DNA of 64,000 nucleotides, taken from positions 124,001 through 188,000 of the forward strand of contig WHVA01000189.1 in NCBI GenBank assembly GCA_015179125.1, in the 5' to 3' direction. The DNA is from Gautieria morchelliformis. Its lineage: Eukaryota; Basidiomycota; Agaricomycetes; Gomphales; Gomphaceae. Below, piece by piece: positions 42,760 through 54,015 of the stretch (within the stretch, counting starts at the first letter, position 1; every line of letters begins with the position of its first letter). The notes beneath the pieces were generated by a model, which worked only from the letters and a program-made list of their open reading frames with translations, made no database searches and had not been told where the DNA came from. The position numbers were made by a program, and so were the translations under genes.

Positions 42760-45700
42760 AGGCACGAAGAAGAGACCGAGGATCCGGAGACAGATCTCAG
42801 TCAAAATTCTCTCCATCAAATTGATGAAGAGGGGGAGGGTGATCCCCAACCCAACGACTCTCCGGACAACGGAGACGCGCCCGCTGAAGAGTGGGATCCC
42901 GAGCCGTCCCAATATTACAAATGGGACGAAGAGGCGGAGGACACCACCTACAGGTCCAGCGCGATCAGATTCACGCCGGAGGACAACACCGCCACTAAAC
43001 TCATGGCGGCACGCACGTCGGTCACGCCAGACAAGGCAGCCGAGCCGGTGTATCACCACAGAAGCAAGCATAGGACGCGGCCAACGCGCCCACGCAGTGA
43101 GAACCGTACCCTGTCGGGGTACTGGGAAATAAACGGCATAAAAGCCCACTGTCTGCTAGATACACTGCAGGCATATAACAATTTTTTCAACAGTTTTTCA
43201 GACCAGAAAATCTTTATATGCCTCTAGTGATAGCGGCAGCGAAGGGGTACTGCTATCCCCTGAATTCACGCGAGCTACAGGGATGAAGACATTCTCCCTG
43301 CAGCAACCAATCGCGCTGCAGCTAACCTGCATAGGCAGCCGTTCCACGATCAACTATGGAACGAACACAACCATTAAATTTGGTCGTGAAACGTATGACG
43401 AATATTTCGATGTGGTGAACGTCGAATATTACGATGCGATCTTAGGGACACCGTTCCTAAGGAGATTTGGAATAACCCTGGACTTCTCAAGCCCAGGGAC
43501 GATCCGCAAGGGGAACGAAGTAATCCCCATGGGCACACATGGGAAAGGTCTCTTCAACGATGATGGATCGACAAACAAGGACAAGGGGCCACGGGTGAGT
43601 AGGATCACCCGGGCACCGAAGCCTAGCCTGGCTCATTGAAGCCAGGAGGACGAGTCTCCCGCCCTACAATCATAGGGAGAGGCGCTCTCACCTAATGGTG
43701 AAAGTGATGGGAAAAAAGAGAGTGGTTCCATGTGCCGCGGGACCTACACACAGCGCCTAATGGCTTCTAAGCCAACCACCACCATCATCCTCACGGATGA
43801 TGACCTTCCTCACCTCCACAAGGAATGGATGGAATGAATCACTGACCTAGTCAGTGGAATTCCATTAGAACTCCCGCCACTACAGGAGATCAACCATGAG
43901 ATCAACCTCATCGATCCCAACAAGCACATGCGGTATCGACTACCGAAATGCCCCGAACACTTCCAAGAGGAACTGTCGGCTAAGATAGAATGATACACCA
44001 CTGCAAAGTGGTGGATTCCGGCAGTCGCGCAGCAGGCCATGCCCATGCTGTGTGTGCTGAAAAAGAACGGTACATTACGAACTGTCTTCGATCTGCGCCA
44101 GCAGAACAAGAACACGGTGAAGGATGTCACACCCTTCCCAGATCAAGATATCATCCGCAGCGACATGGCTCGCTGTCGGTATCGCACGGAACTCGATATG
44201 TCAGAAGCATAGAAGCAGATCCGGATCCATCTGGATCACGTAGCAAAGACTGCCTTTGCCACAATCCTTGGCACGTTTAGGAGCCAGGTGATACAGATGG
44301 GGGACTGTAACTCCCCATCAATGTTCCAACGGCTGATGACAGCCATTTTCCGCGACTGCATAGGTCGCTTCGTCCATGTATACATGGATGACATCTTCAT
44401 TTTCTCGCTCTCAATACAAGAGCATGAAGAGAACCTCTACATTGGCTTTGACAGACTGAGGAAGAACCACCTCTTTCTGAGCAAGAAAAAGGTGGACCTC
44501 TATTCCATCCGAATGGAGTGTCTCGGCCACATCATCGATGGCCGGGGGGTACATGCCGACGAGGACAAGATGCAACGCATCCACGAGTGGCATAGGCCAT
44601 GGACGTTCAACGACGTCCAGCATTTCCTTGGGCTGGTACAGTATCTGGCACACTACATGCCAGATGTTAGCACATATACCACCCCACTATCGGGCTGTGC
44701 GCCTAACAACCGTCCATTCGAATGGACCCCACTACTGGACAAATGCTGGCAAAGCATTAAGGCGTTGACCTGTAAGGCCCCGATCCTGCGTCCTATAGAC
44801 GCACGGTGCCCAGAGCCGATCTGGGTGATCACCGACGGGTCAAAAGCCGGCGTCAGTGTGGTCTAGGCCAAGGCCCCGACTGGAAAACCTGTAGGCCTGT
44901 CGGCTTCTTGTCAAAGAAGTTCAGTGTTGCTCAGCAACACTACCGGACTCACGAGCACGAGACAATCATGGTGCTCGAGGCTCTCATGAAATGGGAGGAC
45001 AAGCTGCTGGGACGAAGGTTCACCCTTGTCACAGACCACAAAGGGCTCAAATACTTCAAGACCCAAAAGAGCCTATCTGACCGCCAGGTCAGATGGTGGG
45101 AGTTTCTCTCACGGTTCAACTTCAACACCATACATGTTGACGGTGTAGAGAACAAGGTAGCAGACTGCCTGTTGCGCTACTATGAGAGTGACATGAGTGA
45201 TGACAATCACCCAGATCACGTCTTCGTGAACGCAGACACACAGTTAGACCCAGACGGTGAGCTATTGCCCACCAACCGATATATCAAGCTGCGAGCAGCG
45301 GCAACGAGACGCTCTAAACGCCTCGCTGAGAAGACAGAGGCGAGAATAACGGAATCCGCCGCATTAAACGAGGGCTCACCAGAGCCCACAAGTGTCACCG
45401 CATCACGCAACGACAACAACGATGACGTCAGAGTAATCGCCGCAGGATATGACGGCGCACCCCTGCGCCGGGTCGTCGAGCAAGGCATAGACCTGTCCAA
45501 GGTCCTACGAGACGTGTACCACAGGGACGCCATGTACACAAAGATCATGGCGCACCCGGACACGCACCCGAGATCCGGGATCCGGGACGGGATGATCTGG
45601 ACAAAGAACCAGCTCAAGAGAGACGTCATTGCCGTCCCCCACTCTGTTCTTCAAGGGGGAAGGAAGCTGATCGAAATCATCATCGATTGGGCACATCAGA

Positions 45701-46576
45701 TAGTCGGCCACTACGGCCATCTGAAGACTTCGAACTACGTTCGAAGAGCATATTGGTGGCCGGGCATGAGCCCAGACATAGAAGTGTTCTGCACATCGTG
45801 CGCGAGGTGTCAGATGACGAAAACCGGACCACAACGGCCCAAAGGCCTACTACACAGCCTACCCATTCTGGATAGGCTGTGGCAGTCGATTGGCATTGAC
45901 TTCATGGGGCCCCTGCCCAAATCCAATGACTGTGACTACCTTATGGTAGTCATCAACTGACTAACGTCGCTCGTACACCTCGTACCAACAACGACAAGCG
46001 TGTCAGCCAAGGGAGTAGCCTGGATGTTTCTGAAAGAGATCGTTCGACTCCATGGGGTTCCCGACTCCATCATCTCGGATAGAGACACAAAGTTCACGTC
46101 GATCTTTTGGCGTGAACTGCAGCGACTCATGGGGACTAAGCTCCTCATGTCAACTGCCTTCCATCCCCAAACGGATGGAGCCACCGAGCGGGCAAACCGC
46201 TCGATTGGACAGATATTGCACGCGGTCATCAGAGACAATCAGAAGGATTGGGCATTAGAGTGCCCGATGGTTGAGCTCGCCCTCAACAGCAACGTCAGCG
46301 CGACCACAGGGTTTGCGCCCTTCAAGCTGAACCATGGCTATATGCCGTGGATAGACCTCCCCATAGCCGTGGACACCCCGTTCAAGGGGGTAGCCCGGTT
46401 CGCCCATCAGGCAAGATGGAGCCTGATGCCGGCACATGATGCAATCATAGAGCATTGAGTGACGCAAACGTTTCATGCAAACAAGAAACGTATGGCGAGC
46501 GACAGGTACGCGGCCAACGACCGCGTCTACCTCTCGACCCAGAACCTAACTCTCCCGAAAGGAAGAGCCAGAAAAT
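42760..46576 (+). pseudogene. pol: Element B pol: PR-RT-RNaseH-INT with several stops
   Basis: An acidic linker (EEGEGDPQPNDSPDNGDAP, YYKWDEEAEDTTYRS) precedes the protease, whose CLLD-SGSEG active site is split by the 67-bp insertion; YYDAILGTPFLRRFGI follows. RT (about 43830-44860) has LPPLQEINHEINLIDP, MLCVLKKNGTLRTVFDL, QMGDCNSPSMFQRL and VHVYMDDIFIF. RNase H has ITDGSKA and LVTDHKGLKYF, with a frameshift near 44870. Integrase runs from HQIVGHYGHLKTSN to GATERANRS. In-frame stops include TGA near 43836 and at 43991-43993, TAG at 44210-44212, and TGA at 45958-45960 and 46456-46458; the last two are CGA in element A. Confidence 0.85.
43163..43229. mobile_element. 67-bp CACTA-like miniature element in the protease motif
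   Basis: The insertion begins CACTGCAGGCATATAA and its other end, reversed, reads CACTAGAGGCATATAA (14 of 16 identical). The flanks are ATA at 43160-43162 and 43230-43232. CACTA-type termini with a 3-bp duplication are the hallmark of the CACTA (EnSpm) superfamily. Deleting 70 bp restores the Asp-Ser-Gly protease motif in frame, which confirms the insertion. The inner sequence is also largely palindromic. Confidence 0.75.
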
Positions 46577-46951
46577 TACTTATGTAATCAAAGCTTTGCA
46601 TGTACCATTGTCAAGCCCTTTGTTCTCCTTTTCTCGTTGTTTCCACTTTCCTATTTTTCCGAGAACATATATAAATCTTTACATTTCATGTATGTATCCA
46701 TCCATTTGCCCCAATGAGCTCACAGGACAAACAATCCAAATACACTCTCTCGTGTTCTTACTCGTGCGTTTCACTTATTCTAACAGGGGAACCCTCTTCA
46801 GAGACCAATTCCATGCTCAGCCACGGTCGCTTTCCAGCACATCCCAAACCACTGAGGTGTCCTTACCTCTCTGTCCTGGTCCCCAGGGTGAGATCCCAAA
46901 CCTTTGGCTTTCTTTGGTGCCCGTCCAATGGTGTCAGGGTCAGAACGTGAC
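46577..46951 (+). repeat. LTR-like segment of unknown family
   Basis: From 46583 (TGTAATCAAAGC) to 46785 (ATTCTAACA) the segment has TG/CA ends and a TATA box (ATATATAAATC near 46667), so it may be an LTR. No second copy or target duplication is seen. 46786-46951 shows no feature. The last five bases GTGAC form the Gypsy 5 duplication. Confidence 0.3.
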
Positions 46952-47224
46952 TGTGAGGGCAACACTGGTGATGAAGCCACAACCCAAAGATACTCAAGGA
47001 GATAAGAGCCGATACTAGGACACCAACTGTGCAGTGGTAATCCTCAGAGATCAAGCTGAGGAAAAGCCACCACACTGGCTACAACCTTATCACTGTGCTG
47101 GCAGTGATTACATAATCAAAAATGGAAACTTACAGAAGATCACGAAACACCCAGAGATGTGGATGAAACAACATGAACAAACATGAACAAACATGGACAC
47201 ATGCTGAGCTCACAAACCCTGACC
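46952..47224 (-). repeat. 3' LTR of Gypsy 5
   Basis: 273 bp, homologous to 54016-54026 plus 55083-55393. The polypurine tract on the minus strand is AGAGGGGGGTGA, just beyond 47224. The first base pair is mutated (GGTCAGGG instead of TGTCAGGG). Confidence 0.8.
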
Positions 47225-47940
47225 TCACCCCCCTCTCAATGCTTGTTGTCCTGACAAGTACAGCTGCCACCTAGCCCCCAACATCTACTGAGACATCATT
47301 TCCAAGTACACCACAGGCGGGACCACTGTCTCTCCTGGCCCTTACAGTTCCCCTCCTGGTAGTGCAGGTCGATGATGAGCTCAGGGGGATTGGGGTCCAT
47401 GGGCAAGTGCAGCCCTCAGAACCTTGCTCGACACAGTCCCTCTCCTGTCATGTTACAGAAACGCCGCCCCACCCAGCCTTTGAAAGTGTAAGGGGTTCCA
47501 CAGGGGGGAGGGGGGGTTCCATCATTGAGGAAGACAGGGTCACCAACATAGTACATGTTCTCTCATCTGTGTTGGGGCCTGAGGAATGCGAGTACAGGGC
47601 AAGTGGGCACCTGACTCGTTGCGGGCATGAGGTCCTCAGAGCTGACGGACCACTTTGAAGACCATGTGGCGTTGAGATAATGACAGTCAAGTGTGCTTTG
47701 TAGCTTGGCTTCACTGGCTGCTATGGATGATGAGAAGCCGGAGAAGTACAGGAGGGTGGGATCAACACGTGACATGTTTGGCAGGTCAGAGAGGTTTCGG
47801 GTGAAGCTGGGGAGGGCAACAAGCTCAATGGCAGGTGAGGACATGGTTGATGGACGTGGTAGGGTCGATGCAGTGTAATTGAGTGGTCACAGGTGGGAAG
47901 AGTTAATATATAGCTTATTGGAATAAATTGGTTAGGCATC
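47225..47940 (-). other. Gypsy 5 region between chromodomain and 3' LTR
   Basis: About 700 bp. A minus frame of 93 codons (47563-47844) and a plus frame of 98 codons (47362-47658) exist, but neither shows a domain. I do not see a Zn2Cys6 pattern here, unlike in Gypsy 3 and element C. Confidence 0.4.
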
Positions 47941-50456
47941 AGCCAATATCGCTTATCTCCTGGACCCTTGACATTATGAGTAGAAGCCCCGGTTTGTCTG
48001 GAAGGTTCTGTGAATTTCTGAAATCTCTGGAAAGGGAGGGACATATATGTGGCTGCTGAGATACGCTGAGGTGCCTCTGGATTCTGCCTGTGAAATTCCC
48101 TGACGAGTCACCTTGCCCCAGAGACATCTTTTGCGGTAGCCAGAGATCATCAGCAGCTCCATAGCCCTTCCAGCGCACAAGATACTCCAACCTTCCACGG
48201 AACATCCTGCTGTCTAGATTCCTTTCAACTTCATACTCTCCAACTCCATCCCATATGACAGGGGAAGCTGGTAGAGGGGCATGGCATTCAAGAATTGGAT
48301 CATCTTCATATGGCCGAAGTAGGAGGACAGAGAACACTGGATGTGTGCAACCCAAGGATGCAGGAAGATTTAGACCATAGGCATTTCATGAGACCACCTT
48401 ATTAACAGTGTAGGGGCCCAGCCACTTGTGGTCTAGCTTCTTCAGTGGGTGAGTGGTTGTGATGTTCTGTGCATTGAGCCAAACCTTGTCACCAAGTTTG
48501 TAAACTAGGGCTGCTTTATGGTGCACATCATAGAAGCATGCCATGTCCTCTGCTGCCTTGGACAGGGCTGAACGAGCTTCCCTTGTGGCCACTTCCATGT
48601 GTGTCATGAACTCATCCAGTGCCTCAAGTCCAGTTTCCCAGACTGCTTCCAGTCCCAGCCTTGGATTTTGGCCACTGTCCAATATGAAGGGTGTAGTATG
48701 GGTCAAGGCATGGATTCGGTTTTTATAGGCAAACTCAGCCAAGGATATCCATTCGAACCAGTCATCTTGATGCTGGTTGATGAAGAGTCGAAGGTATTGC
48801 TCAATATCCTGATTAACCCTTTCTGTCTGTCCATCAGTTTGGGGGGGTGATAAGCAGTAGAGGCAGCAACCTTGACACCAAGAAGTTTGTTCAGTTCACG
48901 CATGAACTGGGAGATGAACTGTGTGCCACGATCGCTGATGATTTCTTCAGGGAGCCCATGAAGTTTCCAAACATGATCATGGAAGAGTCTGGCAACTCCC
49001 ACTGAAGTTACATCTGAAGTGGTGGGAATGACATGCGCATGCTTTGTTTGAGAGGTGATCAGCGACAACAAGGAGAGCATCATAGCCATGACTGGTAGGC
49101 AGTTCTATGATCAAGTCAAAAGACATAGCCTGCCATCTGTGGTCTGGGATACAGTTTGGAAGGAGCTTTCCAACAGGGGAAGCAGGAAAGGTCTTTGTCC
49201 TGTTGCACAGGTCACAGGCCTTCATGTACTTTGCAATATAACGTCCCATCCCAGGCCACCAGTAGCTTCGAGAGACTAGTTCAGTTGTCCTCCAGCGGCC
49301 AGGGTGACCCACAAGAGGTGTCATGATGTGCCTTCACTATGTCATGTTGTAGTTTTGCATCAAGAGGGATATACACCTTGTTGTGATGGAGGACCAGCCC
49401 ATCCTGTTCAGACCACTCTTCTCCTTGCAGATTTCTGGAGGAGCCAGTTCCTTGAGAGCTTTGACAACCTTTTCATCTCTGTCCCTGCAGTTCCTCACTC
49501 GATTGAGAAATGCATCACATTTGCCTAAAACTAACTGTGCGCCAGCCTGGGTGGTGTTTTCATTGACCTGGAACAAGTCAGGGGTGAGTAGAACTTGATT
49601 CTGATTGTCTTCCTCCCCCCGCTTATGATCCACATGTCATAAGAGTGCATCAGGCTTGGCTGAATGATGACCAGGACGATGGATCAGCTCAAAATCAAAG
49701 TGAGAGAGGTAGAGTGACCAGCATGCTTGACAACGGTTCAGGTTTTGCACAGTGCGGAAGTAGGTGACATTTTGATGGTCATTGAGAATCTCAATCTTGT
49801 GCTTCATTCCCTCTAAGAGGTGGCGCCATTCCTCTAATCCCCGAATAACAGAAAGAAGCCCCTTGTCATGGATGGCATAGTTGCATTCAGCATCATTGAA
49901 GCTTTTGGAGACAAACCCCACAGGCCACCATTTGCCATCGTCACATAGCTGGGACAGTACTGCTCCTGTGGCATAGGCCAAGGCATCTGTTTCAAGATGG
50001 ACATGTTTGCCTTGATCAGGGAGGACAAGGATCAGTATTGAGGTGATGAGGAGTTTGAGCTTGTCAAAGGATGCTTGTTCTGGGCCGTTCGGATCCCAAG
50101 ACCATTGGCATCCTGTTTTGTCAACTTGTTGAGGGGCTTTGCAATGTGTGAGAAGTCTTCTACAAATCGACAGTAGAATTTGATGAAACCAAAGAATAAT
50201 TTGACTTCAATGACATTACGTGGTATTGGCCAGTCCCACACTCCTGCAACCTTGACCAGGTCCATGGCAACCTGTCCTTGATAGAGGATGAGGCTGAGAT
50301 ACTCCACCTCTAGTACCTCAAATAGGCATTTTTCAGGCTTGAGGTACAGATTGTGGGTGTGAAGGATTTCAAGGACACGTCGTACAATCTTATGATGTTC
50401 TTCAAGTGACTCTGTGAAGATGAGGATGTCATCCATGAACACCACCACAACCCCTT

Positions 50457-50870
50457 AGCAAAGGAATTGGATCACTTCCTTGAGGAGAATTTGGGGAGCC
50501 ATCGCATACACCCTTCCAAGTCGCCCATAGCATCCCTGGTCTTCTTTGTGAAGAAAAAGGATGGCACTCTCAGATTCATGCAGGACTACCGCAAACTCAA
50601 TGACATAATGATCAAGAATGCCTATCCTTTGCCCCTTGTCCCAGACATCATGAACAAGATCGCTGCTGGGAAGGCTAAATACTTCACAAAGCTTGATGTA
50701 TGCTGGGGGTACAAAAATGTGCACATCAAGGAAGGAGATGAGTGGAAGGCAGCCTTTTGAACAAATAGAGGCCTGTATGAACCTCTAGTCATGTTCTTTG
50801 GACTCACAAACAGCCCAGCCACCTTTCAGACGATGATGAATGACATTTTCAAGGGCCTCATCAATGAAGC
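50457..50870 (+). other. In-place inversion of the Gypsy 5 RT core
   Basis: This block codes on the plus strand, from KELDHFLEENLG to [23 protein letters not shown]. The sequence on both sides codes on the minus strand and supplies exactly the missing neighbours: KVYPMSP upstream and VVVVFMDDILIF downstream. Confidence 0.88.
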
Positions 50871-51310
50871 ATTTGGAGACATTGGGTAAACCTTGGTGCT
50901 AAAGGGTTGTGCACCCAGTGTTAGCTCAATCGCATGGTCCCAGGGCTTCCGAGGGGGCAGCTAGCTGGTCAAATGACTCTTTCGAGAACACATCCTTGAA
51001 CTCCTGATATGGCTTAGAGACAAGGTCCTCAAAGCATTTGACTGGAGTAGACTTGGAGGCTCATTCAGCAAGCTGCTGGGAGACTGTGAAGCCTGTGCTA
51101 ATTGTCTCAGGCCTCCTGTCAACAAAAACAACCAAGGTTCTGTCCCCGTCCTCAAGTAGGGTATGTGCAAGCTGCACATGAGTGTCTGTTTGGTCTATAC
51201 CCTCTTGAATAGTTTCAACATGGGGCCCTCTGCTGACGGGTTTACCTCCACATGAGTCAGGACAGCATGTCATCTTCACATCCCCTGTGCGCCAGTTAAT
51301 TTCTGTGTTG

Positions 51311-51735
51311 GGGGCAGGTTAGCGCAGGTGGAACTGACCCAAACCAAGCGCCCGTTTGGGATCACGTGAAGGGAGAGCCTCCAGGTTCAAATCCCCCCCT
51401 CCCCATTTGTAGCAGTAATTACTACAATGGTTCACCCCACCGATAGATGTCAATAAGTGTTAGGATTACAAGGCTCCTGGACTTCCATCTGGCATATAAG
51501 ACCTACTGAAACTGACCGGTACTGAGATGTATCTAAGGTGATTAGGCATTGTAAACAAACAGGAAGTATCCTATGTTGGTGCCAGCATATCTCTGGCTTA
51601 CTTTGGTAACTATGATGCCCTAGCATGTAAAACACTTTGATTACTCTATTCTGCGTTCTGGGTAGAGACTGCCTATATAGGGCCCCGCCCCAAGGTGGCA
51701 GTATAATAAACGGAATTTAAAATAAATAAAAAAGA
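51311..51735 (+). mobile_element. tRNA-derived SINE with Pol III boxes and target duplication
   Basis: The head starts GGGGCAGG. An A box (TAGCGCAGGTGG, 51320-51331) and a B box (GGTTCAAATCC, 51384-51394) lie 52 bp apart, as in tRNA genes. The body is followed by an A-rich tail (AAAATAAATAAAAAAG). Flanks AATTTCTGTGTTG (51298-51310) and AATTTCTGGGTTG (51736-51748) form a 13-bp duplication. The homologous site in Gypsy 2 (about 28278-28300) lacks it. It lies between protease and its upstream RT junction. Confidence 0.85.
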
Positions 51736-52409
51736 ATTTCTGGGTTGTGCTCAACAAACCAGGTGTGACCAAGGATGATAGCAAGTCACCCTAGGCTTGT
51801 GACAGAGAGTGTGGCACGTTCTGTATGATCCCCAAAGGTGCAAATGAGGTCAACTTCTTCCTTGATTGAGCCAGCCTCATTTGGGGTACCATCAATATTG
51901 TAGATGGGAATGGCACAGGATAGGGGACGGGTCCGAAGTCTGTGTTCCCTTACAAACTCCACATCAATGAACATCCCTGTAGCATCACTGTCAAGGAGGG
52001 AGTCAATTGCAAGTGGATGACCTGTGTCCACAGAGTGGACCTTGAGAGGTACTTTGGTGCATCGGCGGAGGTCAGCAGTGCAGATATATAGAGGGAGCGG
52101 AAGGTTTGCATCAGCAGCTGGAGTGGTGGGTTGGGTTTTTGGCATGGCTGGTTTGGTTTCAGTTTGATCAGGGGTAGGAGAAGGATGTATCCTATCGCCT
52201 GTAATCCTATTGTACATGTTTCGAGAACTGAAAACCAATTCGTCAAGTGGGACATGCCTTTCACCGCTGACTGGCCTAAAAACCCTTTCCTTCCTCTTGG
52301 ACAGGGGCTTCCACCTTCTGTTTAGGTTCCTCCATTGCCACTGCTACAGATTCAGAGACAATTGCTGCAATGTCGGCCTCTGTGAGGTTTGCACAGATTC
52401 ATGGCTTGC

Positions 52410-53835
52410 AAGGTTCAGGACAGTCTGGTGAAATGTGACCAGGTCTCTTACAGTTGTAGCAGGTTCGTGTTTCAGTGTGGCAGCGGGATGAGTCAATGTC
52501 CATAGGTGTTTCATTACTGGGTAGTGTTGTGACAACAGGCGCCGTAGCAGGAGTGTGGTGTGGTCAGGCAGGGAGGATGTTTATAAATGTCATATATATG
52601 TATATATAGCTTAGCTCATCTATATTTCATAAAATATATCAAAATTGAGGCAGTTGCCAGCAATTGTAAGGCATGCTTAATCCTAGCCCCAATGTTCTTT
52701 CTCACAGTCTGCTGCTCCCCCAGGAAAGGGTGTATACCCCATTGTCTAAACATCAATAGTTACATATCTTTGTACTATACATGCATATTATTTTAAACAT
52801 ACCTTCTAATCAGATCTCTCAACCATATATAATAATATAGTATAGGTATTGTCCATACTTGCTTCTATATTCTGTGATTGTACATCTAACATGTTTCATG
52901 TATACTTTTAATATATAGTCATCCACATCCTCTCTGAAATTGCTCTGTTATATCAATACACACCATGCTTTAGCACATACAACCATATTTTTAAAATATC
53001 AGAACATTCAAAAAAATTTAGAATGTCCACAATATACAAGTTGCTCAAAATGATGGATTATGAATTTGGTTAGGGTTGATATTTTAAAAGATATCTAATA
53101 TATCCTAGAAGAATATACATTGTTGTCAATGTGAACATCCTCCCAGGAGGAGGGCAATTAGGAGCATGGGGTGTTTGCACCTTCCTGACCTCCAGCAGAC
53201 GGTGATGGTTACGGTCAATCTGACAAGCTGTATCCTTCCAGCCCTTCAGGTCGGGTGGGAGTGAGGGCTGTGCATGTATTTTGTCAAGGATACCTGATAG
53301 GAGGCCACAAGCATAGGCATCCTCAAGTGCCTCATCATTAAAGCCTGTCCTGCCTGCCAAGATCTCAAACTGAGCTGTGTACTCATCTGCCGACATTCCT
53401 GACGTCATCCTAAGGTCATGCAGTTTGGTGCAGCTGTCCTGGCACAATATGGGTCCCCTAAGGCCTCCTCCACACATTTGATGAATGCCTGCAGTGTGGA
53501 TATTGAGGAGGTACCATCAATGACAGCCTGAGTCTTGTTGTGTGCCCATATTTCAGCAGAGCCTCCCGTCATGAAGGAGAGCGCGTATAGAATCTTTGTA
53601 TGCTCATCTGGGAGGATGCTGGCTGGACAGTGATGGACAACTTGATAGACCTGATAAACCCTTCAGTCTCTGCATGGTTTCCACTGAATTTCTCCAGTTC
53701 CGCTGCATTGATAGAGCAAGTGGATGGAAGGACACTGTGAAGTGCTGAGGGTGCAAGGGTTTGGGCAGCAGCAATGGCGGCGGTGGTGGCAGCATGGGCT
53801 AAGTTGTTGTGAACATTAGCAATCTGATTGTGCAA
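52410..53835 (-). pseudogene. gag: Gypsy 5 gag remnant with CCHC knuckle
   Basis: The N-terminal part (53569-53835) has an Ala-rich start and ELEKFSGNHAETEGFIRSIK. The Retrotrans_gag-like part (53130-53477) has YTAQFEILAGRTGFNDEAL. A 570-bp AT-rich insertion follows. The CCHC motif CYNCKRPGHISPDC is encoded near 52424-52465. Several frameshifts are present. Confidence 0.75.
52571..53144. mobile_element. AT-rich insertion with imperfect terminal inverted repeats
   Basis: The block starts GGGAGGATGTTTA and its other end, reversed, reads GGGAGGATGTTCA. The sequence between is very AT-rich and has no coding potential. It splits gag just before the zinc knuckle. I found no clear target duplication, so the superfamily is unknown. 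Confidence 0.5.
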
Positions 53836-54002
53836 CTCCTGATTCTGCAGTTGAAGTTGCTGCAGCTGCTGTGCTTGACTGGAAAGGAGGCCTCGAAGAA
53901 ATGGCCCATGTTCACCCAGGGAGTCCCAGTATGCATCTGGGAGTTGGTCTGCCTTAGGCTGAGATGAAGGTTGGTTAAGAAAAGTGTGTGGGTTTGTCCT
54001 AT

Positions 54003-54012
54003 GAGCTTGATC
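54003..54012 (-). promoter_or_regulatory. Candidate self-complementary primer-binding site of Gypsy 5
   Basis: Three nt after the 5' LTR the sense strand reads AGATCAAGCT, complementary to AGCTTGATCT in the LTR (55232-55241). That LTR site lies about 34 nt after a TATA-like TGATAAGG. Both LTRs keep the site (47045-47056 in the 3' copy). Confidence 0.5.
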
Positions 54013-54015
54013 TTC

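Larger units (their letters stand above)
42723..46576 (+). mobile_element. Element B: Gypsy pol remnant (sister of A)
   Basis: Starts in an acidic linker upstream of protease and stops inside the integrase C-terminus (KGRARK) at 46576, where unrelated sequence begins. Contains a 67-bp DNA-transposon-like insertion in the protease. Ends are truncated; no LTR of its own is left. Confidence 0.8.
47939..52240 (-). pseudogene. pol: Gypsy 5 pol: PR-RT-RNaseH-INT-chromodomain, rearranged
   Basis: The protease (51786-52238) has LLDSDATGMFID, where DSG has become DSD. RT is split: its entry and palm block is inverted (50457-50870, plus strand; [38 protein letters not shown]), and the catalytic strand VVVFMDDILIF (50032-50448) is in normal minus orientation. 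RNase H (49637-49981) has ATGAVLSQL and KPDALL. Integrase (48386-49633) has GHPGRWRTTELVSR...CDLCNRT, SFDLIIELP and SDRGTQF. The chromodomain (GEYEVERNLDSRMF, LEYLVRWKGYG) is near 48120-48260. Many frameshifts. Confidence 0.8.

Noticed and set aside
42560-43132. 190-codon plus ORF before element B
   Set aside because: It starts in the element C LTR and runs out of frame with the acidic linker and protease of element B, which is the supported reading.
47362-47658. Third antisense accessory gene in Gypsy 5
   Set aside because: A plus-strand ORF lies at the comparable position but has no Zn2Cys6 cysteine spacing, coiled coil or intron.
51311-51400. Possible functional tRNA gene
   Set aside because: The A and B boxes are good but no cloverleaf acceptor stem forms, and the element has a tail and target duplication, so SINE.
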